Assembly (NCBI RefSeq): GCF_030283205.1
Contig: NZ_JASNWF010000003.1
Location: 1 to 64,000, forward strand
Direction: 5' to 3'
Source of the DNA: Actinomadura opuntiae
GTDB lineage: Bacteria; Actinomycetota; Actinomycetes; Streptosporangiales; Streptosporangiaceae
Length of the DNA stretch: 64,000 nt
In this document: positions 26,745 through 34,764 of the stretch, piece after piece
How the letters are laid out: every line of letters begins with the position of its first letter
Numbering within the stretch: position 1 is the first letter of the stretch
Made by a program: the position numbers and the translations under genes
The notes under the pieces: model-generated
What the model was told of the DNA's origin: nothing
Databases searched by the model: none
The model's input: the letters and a program-made list of their open reading frames with translations, nothing else

Positions 26745-27809
26745 GTGCAGCCTGAGCAGATCGACGCCGCGCTCGTGGACTTCGCCGTCCTGGCCGGGTG
26801 GATGGACGGTCAGGGGCTGCCGGGCGGCGCGTTCGAGGACGTCGAGCCGCTCACCGGCGGGACGCAGAACACGCTGGTCCGCTTCCGCCGCGGCGGCCGT
26901 GACTACGTGCTGCGGCGCGGCCCCGCGCACTTGCGCGCCCGGACCAACGACGTGCTGCGCCGCGAGGCCCGCGTGCTGACGGCGCTGGACGGCACCGACG
27001 TGCCCGCGCCGCGCGTGATCGCGGCCTGCCCGGACGAGTCGGTCATGAACGGCGCGGTGTTCTACCTGATGACGCCGGTCGATGGCTTCAACGCCTCGGT
27101 GACGCTGCCGGACCTGCACGCCGGCGACGCGTCCGTCCGGCACGAGATGGGCCTGAACGCGGCGCGGGCATTGTCCGCGCTGGGCGCGGTCGACCACGAG
27201 GCGGCGGGCCTGGGCGACTTCGGCAAGCCGGAGGGCTTCCTGGAGCGGCAGGTCAGCCGGTGGCTGTCGGAGCTGGACTCCTACAGCGCGCTGGACGGCT
27301 ACCCGGGCCCGCAGATCCCGGGCGTGGACGACGTGGCGCGCTGGCTGGAGGAGCGCCGCCCGACGACGTGGCGCCCCGGCATCCTGCACGGCGACTACCA
27401 CCTGGCCAACCTGATGTACTCGTTCGGCGGGCCGGAGGTCGCGGCCATCGTCGACTGGGAGATGTGCACGATCGGCGACCCGCTGCTCGACCTCGGCTGG
27501 CTGCTGGCGACCTGGCCGCGGCACGGCGACGAGAGCGCGCTGCTGGCCGGGCCGCTGGGCGCCGCCGGGGGCCTGCCGGCGACGGACGAGCTGGTCGAGG
27601 CCTACGCCGGGCGCGCCGGGGCCGTGGCGGGCCGCGACCTGTCGTCGATCACCTGGTACGCGGTGCTCGCCTGCTTCAAGCTCGGCATCGTGCTGGAGGG
27701 GACGCACGCCCGCGCGTACGCGGGCAAGGCGCCGAAGGAGACCGGCGACCTGCTGCACTCGATCACGCTCGGGCTGTTCCGCCGCGCCCAGGCGTTCATC
27801 GCCTCCTGA
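26745..27809 (+). CDS. APH/ACAD10-type phosphotransferase
   Basis: 354 aa with the aminoglycoside-phosphotransferase/choline-kinase fold. The catalytic loop HGDYHLANLMY and the metal site IVDWEMCTIGDPLLDLGWLL are intact. Close ACAD10/11 relatives phosphorylate 4-hydroxyacyl-CoA, so a fatty-acid role with the divergent acyl-CoA dehydrogenase is more likely than antibiotic resistance. I start at GTG 26745, which has GGAAAGGGAA upstream, instead of ATG 26688, which lies inside the palindrome. Its last 18 bp, including the stop, are exactly duplicated downstream. Confidence 0.88.
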   Translation: MQPEQIDAALVDFAVLAGWMDGQGLPGGAFEDVEPLTGGTQNTLVRFRRGGRDYVLRRGPAHLRARTNDVLRREARVLTALDGTDVPAPRVIAACPDESVMNGAVFYLMTPVDGFNASVTLPDLHAGDASVRHEMGLNAARALSALGAVDHEAAGLGDFGKPEGFLERQVSRWLSELDSYSALDGYPGPQIPGVDDVARWLEERRPTTWRPGILHGDYHLANLMYSFGGPEVAAIVDWEMCTIGDPLLDLGWLLATWPRHGDESALLAGPLGAAGGLPATDELVEAYAGRAGAVAGRDLSSITWYAVLACFKLGIVLEGTHARAYAGKAPKETGDLLHSITLGLFRRAQAFIAS

Positions 27810-27827
27810 GCGTTCATCGCCTCCTGA
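27792..27827 (+). repeat. 18-bp tandem duplication spanning a stop codon
   Basis: GCGTTCATCGCCTCCTGA occurs at 27792-27809 (end of the kinase gene with its TGA) and again at 27810-27827, followed by a partial third GCGTTC. It looks like a recent slippage or copying event. Confidence 0.9.
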
Positions 27828-27860
27828 GCGTTCCCGCGCCCGCTCGGCCGGCCGCCCCCC

Positions 27861-27930
27861 GAAGTACTACGACTCGTAGAACTACCCCTTGTAGAACTAC
27901 GTTGCGTCGTACTACTTTCGGTCGTACAGG
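27861..27930 (+). repeat. Five-unit 15-bp iteron array upstream of cytochrome b
   Basis: Five 10-bp units sit at an exact 15-bp pitch: GAAGTACTAC (27861), GTAGAACTAC (27876), GTAGAACTAC (27891), GTCGTACTAC (27906), GTCGTACAGG (27921). The 5-bp spacers differ (GACTC, CCCTT, GTTGC, TTTCG). Each unit is near-palindromic around GTA/TAC. The patch is clearly AT-richer than its surroundings and ends 31 bp before the cytochrome b ATG. Confidence 0.85.
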
Positions 27931-27961
27931 TCACCGGCGACCGACCCCCTGGGAGTGGCGC

Positions 27962-29512
27962 ATGTCCATGACCGAACGGCGTGATCACCCGGCCCGGCGA
28001 ACGCTGGACGCGCTGGACGAGCGGCTCGGCACCACCGGATTCGCCCGCCGCGCCGCCCGCAAGGCGTTCCCCGACCACTGGTCCTTCCTCATCGGCGAGA
28101 TCGCCCTCTACTCCTTCCTCGTCCTTCTCGCCTCCGGCGTCTTCCTGACCTTCTTCTTCAAGCCGAGCATGGTCGAGGTCGTCTACGACGGCTCCTACAT
28201 CCCGCTGCGCGGCGTCAAGATGAGCGAGGCGTACGCCTCGACGCTGCACATCAGCATGGACGTGCGCGGCGGCCTGCTGATGCGGCAGGTCCACCACTGG
28301 TCCGCGCTGATCTTCATCGCCGCGATCATGGCGCACATGCTCCGGGTCTTCTTCACCGGAGCGTTCCGCAAGCCCCGCGAGCTGAACTGGCTGCTCGGCA
28401 TCGTGCTGTTCGCGCTGGCGATGGCCAACGGCTTCACCGGCTACTCGCTGCCGGACGACCTGCTGTCGGGAACCGGGCTGCGCCTGGTGCTCGGCGCCGT
28501 GCAGTCGATCCCCCTCGTCGGCAGCTACCTGTCGTTCTTCCTGCTCGGCGGCCAGTTCCCCGGCACCGACCTGGTGCCGCGGCTGTACATCGTGCACGTC
28601 CTGCTGGTGCCGGGGCTGATGGCCGCGCTGGTACCGCTGCACGCGATCGTGCTGCCGTGGGTGCAGAAGCACACGGACTTCCGGCGCGGCCGCAGCACCG
28701 AGCGGACCGTCGGGGGCAAGCCGTTCTACCCGGTCTTCATGGCGAAGACCACCGCCTTCGTGCTGTTCACCGCGGGCGTGACCGTGCTGCTGGCGGCGTT
28801 CCTGCAGATCAACCCCGTCTGGCAGTACGGCCCCTACTCCCCCAGCGCGATCAGCGCCGGCTCGCAGCCCGACTGGTACCTGGCGTTCGGGGACGGCGCG
28901 CTGCGCCTGATGCCCGGCTGGGACGTCACCGTCGCCGGGCACACGCTCGCCCTGGGCATCCTCGTCCCGCTGCTGGTCATCACCGCCTTCTTCACGCTGC
29001 TCGCGCTGTATCCGTTCATCGAGCAGCGCGCGACCGGCGACACCGCGATCCACCATGTGCTCGACCGGCCGCGCAACGCCGCCACCCGCACGGGCCTGGG
29101 CGTCGCGGGGATCGTCTTCTACGGCGTGCTGTGGGCGGCGGCCGGCAACGACGTCATCGCCGACCGCTTCGAGGTGTCCCTGTTCGCGACCACCTGGTTC
29201 TTCCGCGTGACGCTGGTCGTCGGGCCGGTGGTGGCGTTCGCGGTGACGCGGCGGCTGTGCCTCGGGCTCCAGCGCCGCGACCGGCTGCTCCTGGAGCACG
29301 GCATCGAGACCGGGATCATCGTGCGCGACCCGTCCGGCGGGTTCAGCGAGCGGACCCGCCCGCTCCCGGCGGCGACGGCGGAGCGGATCCGGGCGCGGAC
29401 CGCGGTCCCGAAACCGCCGGCCGGTCCGCTGGCGCGGCTGTTCGGCGGCGGCGAGCTGGAGGGTCCGGAGGAGCGGAAGGAGCGGAAGGAGCGCCGGCCC
29501 GTCCCCCGCTGA
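27962..29512 (+). CDS. Solitary cytochrome bc-complex cytochrome b (QcrB paralogue)
   Basis: 516-aa membrane protein of the actinobacterial QcrB type, which carries electrons from quinol in the cytochrome bc complex. Heme ligand pairs are visible: VHHWSALIFIAAIMAHM for one pair of helices, IVHVLLVPGLMAALVPLHA for the other. The Qo-site motif is PDWY (AGSQPDWYLAFGDG). The tail ends in charged ERKERKERR. About nine transmembrane helices are predicted by eye. GGGAG precedes ATG 27962. No Rieske (QcrA) or diheme cytochrome c (QcrC) gene is next to it, so it is either an extra b subunit for the main complex or part of an alternative quinol oxidoreductase. The iteron array upstream suggests dedicated control. 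Confidence 0.88.
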   Translation: MSMTERRDHPARRTLDALDERLGTTGFARRAARKAFPDHWSFLIGEIALYSFLVLLASGVFLTFFFKPSMVEVVYDGSYIPLRGVKMSEAYASTLHISMDVRGGLLMRQVHHWSALIFIAAIMAHMLRVFFTGAFRKPRELNWLLGIVLFALAMANGFTGYSLPDDLLSGTGLRLVLGAVQSIPLVGSYLSFFLLGGQFPGTDLVPRLYIVHVLLVPGLMAALVPLHAIVLPWVQKHTDFRRGRSTERTVGGKPFYPVFMAKTTAFVLFTAGVTVLLAAFLQINPVWQYGPYSPSAISAGSQPDWYLAFGDGALRLMPGWDVTVAGHTLALGILVPLLVITAFFTLLALYPFIEQRATGDTAIHHVLDRPRNAATRTGLGVAGIVFYGVLWAAAGNDVIADRFEVSLFATTWFFRVTLVVGPVVAFAVTRRLCLGLQRRDRLLLEHGIETGIIVRDPSGGFSERTRPLPAATAERIRARTAVPKPPAGPLARLFGGGELEGPEERKERKERRPVPR

Positions 29513-29541
29513 TGCGATGATCACGGGTGGGAGGTGCCGCG

Positions 29542-30048
29542 ATGAGGATCCGCAGGGGCGGCCCGGACGACGTGCCCGTGATCATGGCGATGCTGGACGG
29601 CGCCGTCGCGTGGCTGGCGAGCAACGGGCGGACGGGCCAGTGGGGCGCCGAGCCGTGGTCGCGCGACCCGCGCCGGGTCGACCGCATCGCCGGCATCGCC
29701 CGCGACGACGAGATCCTGGTGGCGGAGGCGGACGGCCGCCCCGCCGGGGTCATGGCGGTCGCGCCGCGCCCGCCGTCCTACATCGGCGCGGCCGGCGAAC
29801 CGGAGCTGTACATCACGCTGCTGGTGACCGACCGGGCGTTCGGCGGGCGCGGGGTCGGCGGCTTCCTGATCGACGAGGCGAAGCGGCTGGCGCGGGCGCG
29901 GGACGCCGGGCTCCTGCGCGTCGACTGCTACGGCGGCGACGACGGGCGGCTCGTCGCCTACTACCGGAGCCAGGGGTTCGAGCCCGTCGCCGAGTTCACG
30001 GTGGGCGACTGGCCCGGGCAGCTGCTGTCCCAGCGCGTCGACGAGTGA
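29542..30048 (+). CDS. GNAT-family N-acetyltransferase
   Basis: About 168 aa. The acetyl-CoA loop is VTDRAFGGRGVGGFLIDEA (Q/RxxGxG/A type), followed by RVDCYGGDDGRLVAYYRSQGFEPV. GGGAGG precedes ATG 29542, which I prefer over ATG 29527. It starts 29 bp after the cytochrome b stop and may share its transcript. The substrate is unknown. Confidence 0.87.
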   Translation: MRIRRGGPDDVPVIMAMLDGAVAWLASNGRTGQWGAEPWSRDPRRVDRIAGIARDDEILVAEADGRPAGVMAVAPRPPSYIGAAGEPELYITLLVTDRAFGGRGVGGFLIDEAKRLARARDAGLLRVDCYGGDDGRLVAYYRSQGFEPVAEFTVGDWPGQLLSQRVDE

Positions 30049-30102
30049 GACCCCGCCCCGCCCGCCTTGCGGATCGCGGCGGGCGGAGCGCAGTCTGGAG
30101 AG

Positions 30103-30180
30103 ACCGGTGGGAACGGGGCAGTCGGTGACGCCCTTACGCCGCACGGACGGCGACCGAGCCGCTCGCCCCGTTCCACCGGT
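30103..30180. repeat. Long inverted repeat in the convergent gap
   Basis: ACCGGTGGGAACGGGGC (30103-30119) pairs with GCCCCGTTCCACCGGT (30165-30180) with one bulged base; the inner 45 nt can fold further (AGTCGGTGACGCC with GGCGACCGAG). It lies between the GNAT stop and the symporter stop and is most simply a bidirectional terminator, though long for one. Confidence 0.6.
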
Positions 30181-30209
30181 CCACGCCCGTCACGGGCCTT
30201 CGGTGCTCC

Positions 30210-31844
30210 TCACGCCGACTGGCCGGTCAGCTCGCCCGCCGGGTCCTCCGGCGTCGCAAGCCGGTCGCCCGCGTCGGCGGTGTAGTCGTCGGCGCTCGTC
30301 TCGTCCTTGCCGGCCGGCACCTTCAGCGCCCGCACGACGGCCGTGACCACGACGGCGACGATCATGTTGAGCACGAACGCGGTCAGCGCGATGTAGCCGG
30401 TGTGGCCGATGAACGGGATGTCGGCGAGCGGCGAGCCGAAGTGGCTCTGCGTCGCCGACGACTGGTCGTAGGCGGTGTACGTGCCGTACACCATGCCCGC
30501 GGCCCAGCCGGCCAGCAGGCCCCACCGGTCCAGCCACCGCGTGTACAGCCCGATGCCGATGGCGGGGAACGTCTGCACGACCCAGATGCCGCCGAGCAGC
30601 TGCAGGTTGATCGCCAGCGACTTGTCGAAGCCGAGCACGAACACCAGCGCGCCCAGCTTCACCAGCAGCGACACCAGCTGCGACACCCGCGTCTCCTCCT
30701 CGGGGGTCGCGTCCGGCCGGATGAAGGAGGTGTAGACGTTGCGGGTGAACAGGTTGGACGCGGCGATCGACATGATCGCGGCGGGCACCAGCGCGCCGAC
30801 CCCGATCGCGGCGAACGCGACGCCGGCGAACCAGTCCGGGAACACCTGGTCGAACAGCTCCGGCACCGCCAGCTGCGGGTTGCCGGCCTTCTTGACGGCG
30901 GCGACGACGCCGGGGTGGGCGAGCGCCATGTAGCCGAGCAGCGCGAGCAGGCCGAGCAGCAGCGAGTACGCCGGCAGCAGCGCCGCGTTGCGCCGAATCA
31001 CGTCGCGGCGCCCGGCGGCGAGCGCGCCGGTCACGCTGTGCGGGTAGATGAACAGCGCGAGCGACGAGCCGAGCGCCAGCGTCCCGTACGCCCAGTGCGT
31101 CATGTCGTTGGTGAACAGCGACCCGGCGGGCTTGCCGGTCGCCTGGCTCGGCTTGGCGAGGGCGGCGGCCGACTTGTCGAAGATGCCGTCCCAGCCGCCG
31201 AGCTTGGTCGGGATGTAGACGATCGCGACGATGATGACGAGGTAGATCAGCGCGTCCTTGACGAACGAGATCAGCGCGGGCGCCCGCAGCCCCGAGGTGT
31301 AGGTGTAGGCGGCCAGCAGCGCGAACGCGATGAACAGCGGCAGGTCCTTGGCCCAGCCGGAGCCGGACACGCCCATCACCGTCAGGACGGCCTGGATGCC
31401 GACGAGCTGCAGCGCGATGTACGGCATCATCGCCAGGATCCCGGTGAAGGCGATGGCGAGCCCCAGCGACCGCGACCCGTACCGGCCGCGGACGAAGTCG
31501 GCGGCGGTCACGTAGCCGTGCCGCTGCGCGACCGACCACAGCCGCGGGCCGATCAGGAACACGATCGGGTAGGCGATCGCCCCGTACGGCACCGCCCAGA
31601 AGCCCATCGCCCCGCCCGCGAACACCGCCGAGGGCACGGCGACGAAGGTGTAGGCGCTGTAGAGGTCGCCGCCGAGCAGGAACCAGGTGATGAACGTGCC
31701 GAAGCTGCGCCCGCCGAGGCCCCACTCGTCCAGGTGCATGATCGTCTGACCGCGGCGCCAGCGCGCGGCCGCGAAGCCGACCACGGTGACCACCGCGAAG
31801 AAGACGATGAAGATGGTCAGCTCGACGCCGTTGACGTCCTTCAC
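30210..31844 (-). CDS. Sodium:solute symporter (SSS, monocarboxylate/acetate type)
   Basis: 544 aa, about 13 transmembrane helices. The SSS landmarks are present: DEWGLGGRSFGTFITWFLLGGDLYSAYTFVAVPS near the N-terminus, GYVTAADFVRGRYGSRSLGL, and IGVGALVPAAIMSIAASNLFTRN. This matches the MctP/ActP-like group that imports short monocarboxylates or amino acids with Na+. I start at GTG 31844, whose GTGA overlaps the stop of the DUF3311 gene by 4 bp, rather than the longer ORF. SSS-DUF3311 pairing is recurrent in actinobacteria. Confidence 0.9.
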   Translation of the reverse strand: MKDVNGVELTIFIVFFAVVTVVGFAAARWRRGQTIMHLDEWGLGGRSFGTFITWFLLGGDLYSAYTFVAVPSAVFAGGAMGFWAVPYGAIAYPIVFLIGPRLWSVAQRHGYVTAADFVRGRYGSRSLGLAIAFTGILAMMPYIALQLVGIQAVLTVMGVSGSGWAKDLPLFIAFALLAAYTYTSGLRAPALISFVKDALIYLVIIVAIVYIPTKLGGWDGIFDKSAAALAKPSQATGKPAGSLFTNDMTHWAYGTLALGSSLALFIYPHSVTGALAAGRRDVIRRNAALLPAYSLLLGLLALLGYMALAHPGVVAAVKKAGNPQLAVPELFDQVFPDWFAGVAFAAIGVGALVPAAIMSIAASNLFTRNVYTSFIRPDATPEEETRVSQLVSLLVKLGALVFVLGFDKSLAINLQLLGGIWVVQTFPAIGIGLYTRWLDRWGLLAGWAAGMVYGTYTAYDQSSATQSHFGSPLADIPFIGHTGYIALTAFVLNMIVAVVVTAVVRALKVPAGKDETSADDYTADAGDRLATPEDPAGELTGQSA

Positions 31845-32086
31845 TTCGCCGCACCCCGCTTCCGGGTCAGCAGGTGGGCGCTGCCGATGCACACGGCCGT
31901 GAGCACCACCCACAGCAGCTGCCACCAGTAGAAGAACGGGAAGCCGGCCACGCGCGGACCGTCCTTGGCGTAGGTCGGCACGGACAGGTAGACGACGAAG
32001 GGCGCCACCAGCAGGATGCCCGCGGCCACCCTGCGCGCCAGGGACGTGCGGGGCGGGGGTGCGGGTGCGGGGGACGTATCACTCAC
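31841..32086 (-). CDS. DUF3311 small membrane protein
   Basis: 81 aa with two transmembrane helices (RRVAAGILLVAPFVVYLSVP and YWWQLLWVVLTAVCIGSA) and the FPFFYWWQLLWV motif of DUF3311. The GTG at 32086 has GGAGG 7 nt upstream, which decides the start; the longer ORF to 32275 has no coding feel. Translationally coupled to the symporter, so it is probably an accessory subunit needed for its insertion or activity. Confidence 0.85.
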   Translation of the reverse strand: MSDTSPAPAPPPRTSLARRVAAGILLVAPFVVYLSVPTYAKDGPRVAGFPFFYWWQLLWVVLTAVCIGSAHLLTRKRGAAK

Positions 32087-32258
32087 GGACTGACCTCCAG
32101 GGCCGGGGGAACGAGCGGCCAGGGCGAATCCCGCCCCCGGCAATATTGCGATCTTCGAACCGCGGACACCAGCCCCCGGGGCGATTTGTTGACCAAGTCC
32201 GAGCCCGATGCCGTTTTCCTGCCAGCGGAACGGTCCACGCGCACGGCATGCTCGGGCC

Positions 32259-33248
32259 ATGGACCAAGCCCGCAACGATCAGGCCTCGACCGGCCGGACC
32301 GGCACCGGCCGGGCCCGCCGCCCGTTCCGCTTCGGCGTGGTCGGGGAGTCGATCCGCTCCGGGGCGGAGCTGACGGCGACGGCGCGGCGTGCGGAGGACC
32401 TCGGATACTCGACGCTGACCCTGCGCGATCATTTCGTGGCCGAGCCGTTCGGCGACCAGCTCGCCCCCATGGTCGCGCTGGCGTCGGCCGCCGCCGCGAC
32501 GAGCACGCTGCGAATCGGCACGATGGTGCTCTGCAACGACTACCGCCACCCGGTGATGCTGGCGAAGGAGGCGGCCACGCTCGACCACCTGTCGGGCGGC
32601 CGTTTCGAGCTGGGCGTCGGCGCCGGGTGGCTCCGCGAGGAGTACGACGCCGCCGGGATGCCCTTCGACGCCGCGAGCGTGCGGGTCGGCCGCCTGGAGG
32701 AGTCGCTGCGGATCCTGCGGAGCCTGCTGTCGGGCGACACGACGACCTTCGCCGGAGAGCACTACCGGGTCGACGGCCTGACGGTCTTCCCGCGTCCGGA
32801 GCGCCGCCCGCCCCTCGTGGTCGGCGCGGGCAGCCGCCGCATGCTCGGCATCGCGGGCCGGCTCGCCGACACCGTCGGGATCCTGCCGCGCGCCCTGCCG
32901 GACGGCACGATCTCCGACGAGATCACCGAACGGCTCCCGGAGACCATCGAACGCAAGGTCGGCTGGGTGCGGGAGGCCGCCGCCGGGCGCGACGTCGAGC
33001 TGAGCATGGTGGTGACGCCCACGTTCGGTCCCGACCCGCTCCGCGCCGCCGCAAAGGTCGCGGTCATGCGCGGCTGGGGCACCGCGTCCACCGACCTGGT
33101 GCTGGACATGCCGTCGCAGTTCGTCGGGCCGCCCGAGCACATCGCCGAGCAGATGCTCGCCCGCCGCGACCGCTACGGCTTCACCTACTACCTGGTGCCC
33201 GACGCGGCCATGGACGCCTTCGCACCCGTCATCGCGCACCTGGCGTGA
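32259..33248 (+). CDS. LLM-class (F420-dependent-type) flavin oxidoreductase
   Basis: 329 aa, luciferase-like TIM barrel of the TIGR03621 type. FRFGVVGESIRSGAELTATARRAEDLGYSTL opens the domain, followed by IGTMVLCNDYRHPVMLAKEAATLDHLSGGRFELGVGAGW, which matches this actinobacterial family. Members use F420 or FMN; the substrate is unknown. The start is ATG 32259; the longer ORF is low complexity. It ends 6 bp before the stop of the convergent ABC gene, so no terminator separates them. Confidence 0.87.
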   Translation: MDQARNDQASTGRTGTGRARRPFRFGVVGESIRSGAELTATARRAEDLGYSTLTLRDHFVAEPFGDQLAPMVALASAAAATSTLRIGTMVLCNDYRHPVMLAKEAATLDHLSGGRFELGVGAGWLREEYDAAGMPFDAASVRVGRLEESLRILRSLLSGDTTTFAGEHYRVDGLTVFPRPERRPPLVVGAGSRRMLGIAGRLADTVGILPRALPDGTISDEITERLPETIERKVGWVREAAAGRDVELSMVVTPTFGPDPLRAAAKVAVMRGWGTASTDLVLDMPSQFVGPPEHIAEQMLARRDRYGFTYYLVPDAAMDAFAPVIAHLA

Positions 33249-33254
33249 CGTGCG

Positions 33255-34763
33255 TCAGCGCGCGGAGCCGGCGAACCCCGCGTTCATGGCCAGGCTCAGC
33301 TCCGGTTCGGTGAGCCGGCCACCGCTCAGCGACCCGACGACGCGGCCGTGCTGGAACACCACGACGCGATGGCAGAGCTCGACCAGCTCGGCGAGGTCCG
33401 ACGAGGCGATCAGCACCACCTTCCCCTCCGCGGCGAGACCCCGCACGATGGCGTGCAGTTCGGTGCGGGCGCCGACGTCGACGCCGCGCGTCGGGTCGTC
33501 CAGCGCCAGGACGGACGGGTCGGCGTCCAGCCATTTGGCGAGGACGACCTTCTGCTGGTTGCCGCCCGACAGGTCGCTCGCGCGGGCGCGCACGTCGCCG
33601 CGGATACGCAGCCGTTCCAGATGGCCGCGCGACCGGTCGACGAGGCGGGAGCGGCGGGGCAGGAACCCGCCGCGTCCCTGCCCGAGCCAGCTCACCGTCG
33701 TGATGTTCTCCCACAGCGGCTTGTCGAGCATCAGCCCGCGGCCTTTGCGGTCGCCGGAGATGTAGGCGACGCCCGCCGTGACGGCGTGCCGGGCCGAGCG
33801 GGGCGATCGTCCGTCCGGCAGCCGCACGGACCCCGGCGACGGCCGGGCGCGCCCGCACACGGCGTCCAGGACGGCGAGATGGCCCGCGCCCTGCAGCCCG
33901 GCGAGCCCGACGATCTCGCCTTCCGCCGCCGTGAGCGACACGTCGCGCAGCCGGCCGGGGACCGTGACGCCGGTGAGGGAGACCGCCGCCCCGCCGGGGC
34001 GGCGCGGGGCGGCGGCGGGCACGGCGGCCGGTGCGGCCGGGCCACCCGCGGGCTGGCCCAGCATCGCGGTGACCAGGGCGTCCAGGTCGACGTCCGCGGC
34101 GTCGGCGCCCGGCAGCACGACCCGTCCGTCGCGCAGTACGGTCACCCGCGTCGCGATCCGCATGACCTCTTCCAGGAAGTGCGAGATGTAGAGGACGGCC
34201 AGGCCGCGTTCGGCGAGGCGCCAGGTGACGTCGGCGAGCCGGTCGGCGGCGGCGCGGGGCAGCGCGGAGGTCGGCTCGTCCAGGATCAGCACGCGGGGCT
34301 CCTGCAGCAGCGCGCGGCAGATCTCCAGCAGCTGCCGGTCGGCGAGCGGCAGGTCCCCGGCTCTGATGTGCGGCGGCGGGTCGATGCCCAGCTCGTCCAG
34401 GACGGGTTCGGCGAGACGCCGCATCTCGCGGGTGCTGACCAGGCCGCGGCGGCGGGGCGCACCGTAGGGGAAGAGGTTCTCCAGCACGGTCAGGTCGTCG
34501 TAGGTCATGAGCTCCTGCGAGACGATCGCGACGCCCTGCGCGGCGGCCTGCCGGGCGTCGGCGAACCGGACCGCCGCGCCGTCCAGGTCGATGGTGCCGC
34601 CCTCGGGCCGCACCACCCCGGAGATGATCTTCACGAGGGTGGACTTGCCCGCCCCGTTCTCGCCGACGAGCGCGTGCACCTCCCCCGCGTCCAGGGTGAT
34701 CCCGACGCCGTCCAGCGCGGTGACGCCGCCGTAGTGCTTGACCAGGCCGGAGGCGACCAGCAT
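33255..34763 (-). CDS. Sugar ABC transporter ATPase, two NBDs (RbsA/XylG-like)
   Basis: 502 aa with two nucleotide-binding domains. NBD1 has Walker A GENGAGKST, a divergent signature ADLPLADRQLLEICRAL-type loop and Walker B VLILDEPTSAL. NBD2 has a degenerate Walker A (GLAGLQGAGHLAVLDAV) but an intact signature DLSGGNQQKVVLAKWL and Walker B VLALDDPTRGVDVGA. A degenerate second P-loop is normal for the CUT2 (ribose) family. Third gene of the permease - binding protein - ATPase operon, starting 1 bp after the binding-protein stop. Confidence 0.93.
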   Translation of the reverse strand: MLVASGLVKHYGGVTALDGVGITLDAGEVHALVGENGAGKSTLVKIISGVVRPEGGTIDLDGAAVRFADARQAAAQGVAIVSQELMTYDDLTVLENLFPYGAPRRRGLVSTREMRRLAEPVLDELGIDPPPHIRAGDLPLADRQLLEICRALLQEPRVLILDEPTSALPRAAADRLADVTWRLAERGLAVLYISHFLEEVMRIATRVTVLRDGRVVLPGADAADVDLDALVTAMLGQPAGGPAAPAAVPAAAPRRPGGAAVSLTGVTVPGRLRDVSLTAAEGEIVGLAGLQGAGHLAVLDAVCGRARPSPGSVRLPDGRSPRSARHAVTAGVAYISGDRKGRGLMLDKPLWENITTVSWLGQGRGGFLPRRSRLVDRSRGHLERLRIRGDVRARASDLSGGNQQKVVLAKWLDADPSVLALDDPTRGVDVGARTELHAIVRGLAAEGKVVLIASSDLAELVELCHRVVVFQHGRVVGSLSGGRLTEPELSLAMNAGFAGSAR

Positions 34764-34764
34764 G

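Noticed and set aside
27834..27961. In-frame upstream extension of cytochrome b with RTT-x-x pentapeptide repeats
   Set aside because: The 15-bp iterons give a pentapeptide pattern only because 15 is divisible by 3. The ATG at 27962 has a good ribosome site and matches the family N-terminus.
30085..30165. CTGGAGAGACC near 30095 resembling the 5' side of a glycine riboswitch
   Set aside because: The conserved CTCAGG-type 3' core is missing and no rightward gene follows; treated as part of an inverted repeat.
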